DNA of 64,000 nt, from the NCBI GenBank assembly GCA_049687015.1, contig JBAVIP010000035.1:1-64000 (forward strand), written 5' to 3'. The notes beneath the pieces are model-generated. The model ran no database searches. It worked only from the letters and a program-made list of their open reading frames with translations, and had not been told where the DNA came from. Positions 60,450 to 64,000 of the stretch are shown here, piece after piece (the first letter of the stretch is position 1; every line of letters starts with the position of its first letter). This DNA comes from Methylotenera_A sp049687015. GTDB lineage: Bacteria; Pseudomonadota; Gammaproteobacteria; Burkholderiales; Methylophilaceae. Made by a program: the position numbers and the translations under genes.

Positions 60450-62273
60450 ATGTCTACTACCCCTAATTCTCGCAATTTACGTAATATCGCAATTATCGCC
60501 CACGTTGACCATGGCAAAACCACCATGGTGGATAAGCTTTTACAACAGGCAGGTACTTTTTCATCGCACTATGCAATCGTTGAACGCGTGATGGATAGCA
60601 ACGACCTTGAAAAAGAGCGCGGCATCACGATTCTTGCAAAAAACACCGCGGTGAATTATGAAGGCACGCACATTAATATTGTGGATACTCCGGGCCACGC
60701 CGACTTTGGTGGCGAGGTAGAGCGCGTACTGGGCATGGTAGATGGTGTGGTGTTGTTAGTGGATGCGGTTGAAGGCCCGATGCCGCAAACGCGCTTCGTC
60801 ACCAAAAAGGCTTTGGCACTTGGCTTAAAACCAATCGTGGTGATTAATAAAGTGGACCGCCCGGGTGCGCGTCCAGATTGGGTGATTAATCATACTTTCG
60901 ATTTGTTTGCCAACTTAGGCGCAACTGACGAGCAGTTGGACTTTCCCGTGGTATACGCCTCTGCAATCAATGGCTATGCAATGCTGGATATGAAAACGCC
61001 TTCTGACACCATGCGTCCGTTGTTTGAAACCATTTTAAGCCATGTAGCACCGCCAGTTGGCGACCCGGATGCGCCATTACAATTACAAATCTCTGCGCTG
61101 GATTATTCAACCTACACAGGCCGCCTGGGCGTTGGCCGTGTGCGCAATGGCCGCATTAAACCTGGCCAATCTGTTGCGGTAATGAATGAAGATAAACAAA
61201 TCGCTGTAGGCAAAATTAACCAGGTGCTTGGCTTTAGAGGCCTGGAACGTGTGCCAGTGGAAGAAGCTCTTGCAGGCGACATTGTGATTATTTCCGGCCT
61301 AGATGATATTGGTATCGGCTTTACCATTTGTGACCGCGAAAACCCAAAAGGCTTGCCGCATTTGGGTGTAGATGAACCAACGCTAACCATGGATTTTATG
61401 GTGAACACATCACCATTAGCAGGCACGGAAGGCAAATTTGTGACTTCGCGCCAGATTCGTGATCGCTTAACCAAAGAATTGTTAGTGAACGTGGCCTTAC
61501 GCGTGGATGAAACTGAAGATGCTGATATATTCCGCGTTTCTGGCCGCGGCGAGCTGCATTTGACCATCCTTTTGGAAACTATGCGCCGCGAAGGTTTCGA
61601 ACTGGCAGTGGGCAAACCAAAAGTGGTTTACCGTGAAATTAATGGTGAAAAATGTGAGCCGTATGAAATTTTAACGGTGGATTTAGAAGATGAACATCAA
61701 GGCGCGGCGATGGAAGAGTTAGGCCGCCGCCGTGGTGAAATGCAAAACATGGAATCTGACGGCAATGGCCGCACACGCTTGGAATACAAAATCCCTGCAC
61801 GCGGTTTGATTGGCTTTCAAGGTGAATTTTTAACCATGACGCGTGGCACTGGTCTCATGTCACACATATTTGATGAATATGCGCCTGTTAAGCCCGATAT
61901 GCCAGGCCGTCGCAACGGCGTACTCATTTCAGCAGAACATGGCGAAGCGGTGGCTTACGCGCTATGGAAGTTGCAGGACCGCGGCAAAATGTTTGCAGTG
62001 CCTGGCGATAAATTGTACGAGGGTATGGTGATTGGTATTCATAGCCGCGATAACGATTTAATCGTGAACCCAATTAAAGGTAAACAGCTAACTAACGTGC
62101 GTTCTTCCGGCACTGATGAAGCGGTGCGTTTGATCACACCGATTGCATTAACCTTAGAATCAGCAGTAGAGTTTATTGATGATGATGAATTGGTAGAAAT
62201 TACACCAAAAACCATTCGTATTCGTAAACGTTATTTGCTTGAGCATGAGCGCAAACGTTCGCTGAAAGAGTAG
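60450..62273 (+). CDS. typA: Ribosome-associated GTPase TypA/BipA
   Basis: 607 aa from the ATG at 60450 (MSTTPNSRNLRNIAII), the family-like start; an in-frame ATG at 60411 is less likely. G1 AHVDHGKTT, G3 DTPGHADF and G4 NKVD are followed by EF-G-like domains II, III and V and the BipA C-terminal domain (VEITPKTIRIRKRYLL). Helps ribosome assembly and stress growth, notably at low temperature, which fits with the neighbouring rhlE genes on the other strand. Confidence 0.95.
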   Translation: MSTTPNSRNLRNIAIIAHVDHGKTTMVDKLLQQAGTFSSHYAIVERVMDSNDLEKERGITILAKNTAVNYEGTHINIVDTPGHADFGGEVERVLGMVDGVVLLVDAVEGPMPQTRFVTKKALALGLKPIVVINKVDRPGARPDWVINHTFDLFANLGATDEQLDFPVVYASAINGYAMLDMKTPSDTMRPLFETILSHVAPPVGDPDAPLQLQISALDYSTYTGRLGVGRVRNGRIKPGQSVAVMNEDKQIAVGKINQVLGFRGLERVPVEEALAGDIVIISGLDDIGIGFTICDRENPKGLPHLGVDEPTLTMDFMVNTSPLAGTEGKFVTSRQIRDRLTKELLVNVALRVDETEDADIFRVSGRGELHLTILLETMRREGFELAVGKPKVVYREINGEKCEPYEILTVDLEDEHQGAAMEELGRRRGEMQNMESDGNGRTRLEYKIPARGLIGFQGEFLTMTRGTGLMSHIFDEYAPVKPDMPGRRNGVLISAEHGEAVAYALWKLQDRGKMFAVPGDKLYEGMVIGIHSRDNDLIVNPIKGKQLTNVRSSGTDEAVRLITPIALTLESAVEFIDDDELVEITPKTIRIRKRYLLEHERKRSLKE

Positions 62274-62285
62274 TTTTAGAAGTTT

Positions 62286-62312
62286 AAAAAGCCAGCATTT
62301 GCTGGCTTTTTT
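62286..62312 (+). terminator. Rho-independent terminator of typA
   Basis: GCCAGCA-TT-TGCTGGC stem extended by A-run/T-run pairing, followed by T-rich sequence, 13 bp after the typA stop. The A-rich left side would allow weak activity in reverse. Confidence 0.92.
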
Positions 62313-62444
62313 ATTGATTTTAGATAATCTTGGCAATTGTCAATAATGTCGCTTATTCGCAAAGCGTTTTTTTTAGCCCATCTTGCTAGCTTCGTGGTGT
62401 ACAGATATTCCGCTGTGTATAATCACTATTAAAGGGGAAATTGA

Positions 62445-63560
62445 ATGGCCGCAGCTAGCTTTCGTGTTGCTCTGGATGACCAAGGTCTACGCCACATCCA
62501 GCTTTTTGGTCAGTGGTCGTTGCGGGCACCATCAAATGACTTTGCCAAACTGAAAAAATCCTTACAGCCATTTTTCGCAGATACTTTCACAAGATGGGAT
62601 TTGCAGGAAGTGGAACAGCTAGATGCCGCTGGTGCCTCTACCCTCTTATCTGGCTGGGGTAATAAACTCGATAGCAACATCTCTCTCAAGCCAGAACACG
62701 CAGAACTTTTTAATACACTAATCAATTTAGCTAGACCGCCTGCTAAAAAAACAAAACGAGACTGGCTTTCGCCGCTTAATGGCTTGGGCAAAGGCGTGCT
62801 CCACCTCATGCACCATTTCACTGAGTTTATTCGTTTGCTTATTTCACTACTAGTTGAAATTGCCTATCTGTTTCGCCGTCCACAAGATTTCCCCTGGCGT
62901 GAATTCAGCGCTAATGTGTACAAAAGCGGCGTGAATGCCTTGCCGGTGACAGCTCTATTGGGCTTTATGATTGGTGTTGTCATGGGCTATTTAATGTCTA
63001 AGCAACTGCATGCGTTTGGCGCAGACATCTATATTGTCAATATTTTGGGGCTTAGCATTATCCGCGAACTCGGTCCTGTGCTGATGGCGGTGTTGGTCGC
63101 CGGCCGATCAGGTTCTGCGATGACCGCACAAATTGGCGTGATGCGTGTAACAGATGAGATTGACGCGCTGACTACAATGGGGATTTCACGTATTTTACGG
63201 GTTGTTCTGCCCAAAGTACTAGGGCTGACCTTTGTCGCGCCGTTACTGGTGTTGTGGACATCCAGTTGGACGCTCGCTGGTGGCGCTTTTGCGTCGAATT
63301 TGGAGCTGGGCATTAGCTATCGCTTCTTTTTTGATTATTTACCGATGGTTGTTCAGCCTGTGAACCTTACGCTAAGCCTGATCAAAGGTTTAATGTTTGG
63401 TTTTGTTGTGGCATTGGTCGCCTGTCACTTTGGCTTGCGTATCAAGCCTAATACCGAAAGCTTAAGCAACAGCACAACTAGTTCTGTGGTAACAGCGATA
63501 TCCGGAGTGATTCTGGTCAATGCCTGGTTTGCAATTTTAACGCGCGGTATCGGCGTATGA
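62445..63560 (+). CDS. mlaE: Lipid ABC transporter permease MlaE with N-terminal STAS-like domain
   Basis: 371 aa. Residues 1-95 form a STAS-like domain (QLFGQWSLRAPSNDF, LDAAGASTLLSGW). The MlaE permease core follows with TALLGFMIGVVMGYL, IRELGPVLMAVLVAGRSGSAMTAQ and the EIDALTTMG loop. With MlaF it drives phospholipid movement between the inner and outer membranes. The stop overlaps the start of the ATPase gene (ATGA). Confidence 0.92.
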   Translation: MAAASFRVALDDQGLRHIQLFGQWSLRAPSNDFAKLKKSLQPFFADTFTRWDLQEVEQLDAAGASTLLSGWGNKLDSNISLKPEHAELFNTLINLARPPAKKTKRDWLSPLNGLGKGVLHLMHHFTEFIRLLISLLVEIAYLFRRPQDFPWREFSANVYKSGVNALPVTALLGFMIGVVMGYLMSKQLHAFGADIYIVNILGLSIIRELGPVLMAVLVAGRSGSAMTAQIGVMRVTDEIDALTTMGISRILRVVLPKVLGLTFVAPLLVLWTSSWTLAGGAFASNLELGISYRFFFDYLPMVVQPVNLTLSLIKGLMFGFVVALVACHFGLRIKPNTESLSNSTTSSVVTAISGVILVNAWFAILTRGIGV

Positions 63561-64000
63561 GCGAGGGTTCTGTTCAAAGCACTCCGCGTGAGGATATTCC
63601 AGATCAGGATGTCATCTGTGACATACAGAATGTTTGCACGGAATTTGGCGACAATATCGTGCACCATAATCTCAACTTAAAAGTTAAACATGGGGATATC
63701 ACTGCCTTAGTGGGTAGATCTGGCTGTGGTAAAACAACATTATTGCGGCATATTATAGGACTAACCAGACCCAAAAGCGGCAACGTGCTATTGTTCGGAG
63801 AAAACCTGCACGCCATGGAACGTGTAGCGCAACGGCGCCTGATGAATCGGTTTGGTGTGCTGTTTCAGCAAGGTGCCTTATTTTCAGCGCTTTCAGTATT
63901 CGACAATATTGCTTTTCCGTTACGCGAACTAAAACAATTTGATGAATCGGTGATCTACCGATTGGTGATGCACAAGCTGGCACTGGTTGAGCTTGAGCCG
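63557..64000 (+). CDS. mlaF: Lipid ABC transporter ATPase MlaF, 3' end cut by window
   Basis: First 148 codons, open to the window end. Walker A GRSGCGKTTLLRHI, Q-loop VLFQQGALFSALSVFDNIAFPL, typical of MlaF with the doubled Gln. The ATGA overlap with mlaE shows translational coupling. The signature, Walker B and any following mlaD genes lie beyond the window. Confidence 0.92.
   Translation, partial: MSEGSVQSTPREDIPDQDVICDIQNVCTEFGDNIVHHNLNLKVKHGDITALVGRSGCGKTTLLRHIIGLTRPKSGNVLLFGENLHAMERVAQRRLMNRFGVLFQQGALFSALSVFDNIAFPLRELKQFDESVIYRLVMHKLALVELEP

Overview
This 64 kb window looks like core chromosome of a betaproteobacterium. A methylotroph of the Methylophilaceae (Methylotenera/Methylophilus type) is my best guess. 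The guess rests on remembered gene content (FlhC-type flagellar control, a PilG-H-I-J-L chemosensory cluster, a secreted LigE-type ligase with HrpA, unfused RlmL, split DhaK/DhaL) and on moderate base composition. No rRNA gene and no intact tRNA gene was seen.

Layout. 1-386: 3' part of flhC, followed by a membrane-linked methyltransferase. 1.3-7.8 kb, minus strand: dhaL-dhaK, two small envelope genes, the ABC-F ATPase uup and the helicase rep. 7.9-12.3 kb: a membrane diguanylate cyclase next to a degenerate class III cyclase protein, the GTPase ylqF, a 105-bp inverted-repeat element and a methyltransferase. 12.3-15.7 kb: two secreted proteins that share leader and tail but not middle, a decayed D-Ala-D-Ala carboxypeptidase gene, and a secreted ATP-dependent DNA ligase. 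15.7-28 kb: hrpA, a TonB/TolA-like protein, a CobW-family GTPase, a repeat lipoprotein, an RNB ribonuclease, a spermidine-synthase-like protein, rlmL, a MazG-like enzyme and tpx. 28-38 kb: a FIST sensor divergent from a complete-looking type IV pilus signalling operon, pilG-pilH-pilI-pilJ-pilL. 38-40 kb: an isolated 689-aa secreted protein of unknown function. 40.6-46.4 kb: dnaE, accA and tilS.

46.4-50.4 kb holds a regulatory unit: a TonB-dependent receptor gene with a good sigma-54 promoter and two upstream palindromes, followed directly by a sigma-54 response regulator. This suggests self-contained control of uptake. 50,477-53,050 is an IS1595-family transposon with matching terminal inverted repeats and an exact 8-bp target duplication (CCTAAAGG). 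Besides the transposase it carries four small cargo genes and strongly structured, probably non-coding segments, including a tRNA-like fold with an acceptor stem and T-arm but no anticodon arm. This cargo is the most novel item in the window.

53-64 kb returns to core genes: purT, a group II truncated haemoglobin, a PAS-GGDEF-EAL protein, two tandem RhlE-type DEAD-box helicases with a long structured leader, typA/bipA, and the start of an mla lipid transport operon (mlaE, mlaF cut by the window end).
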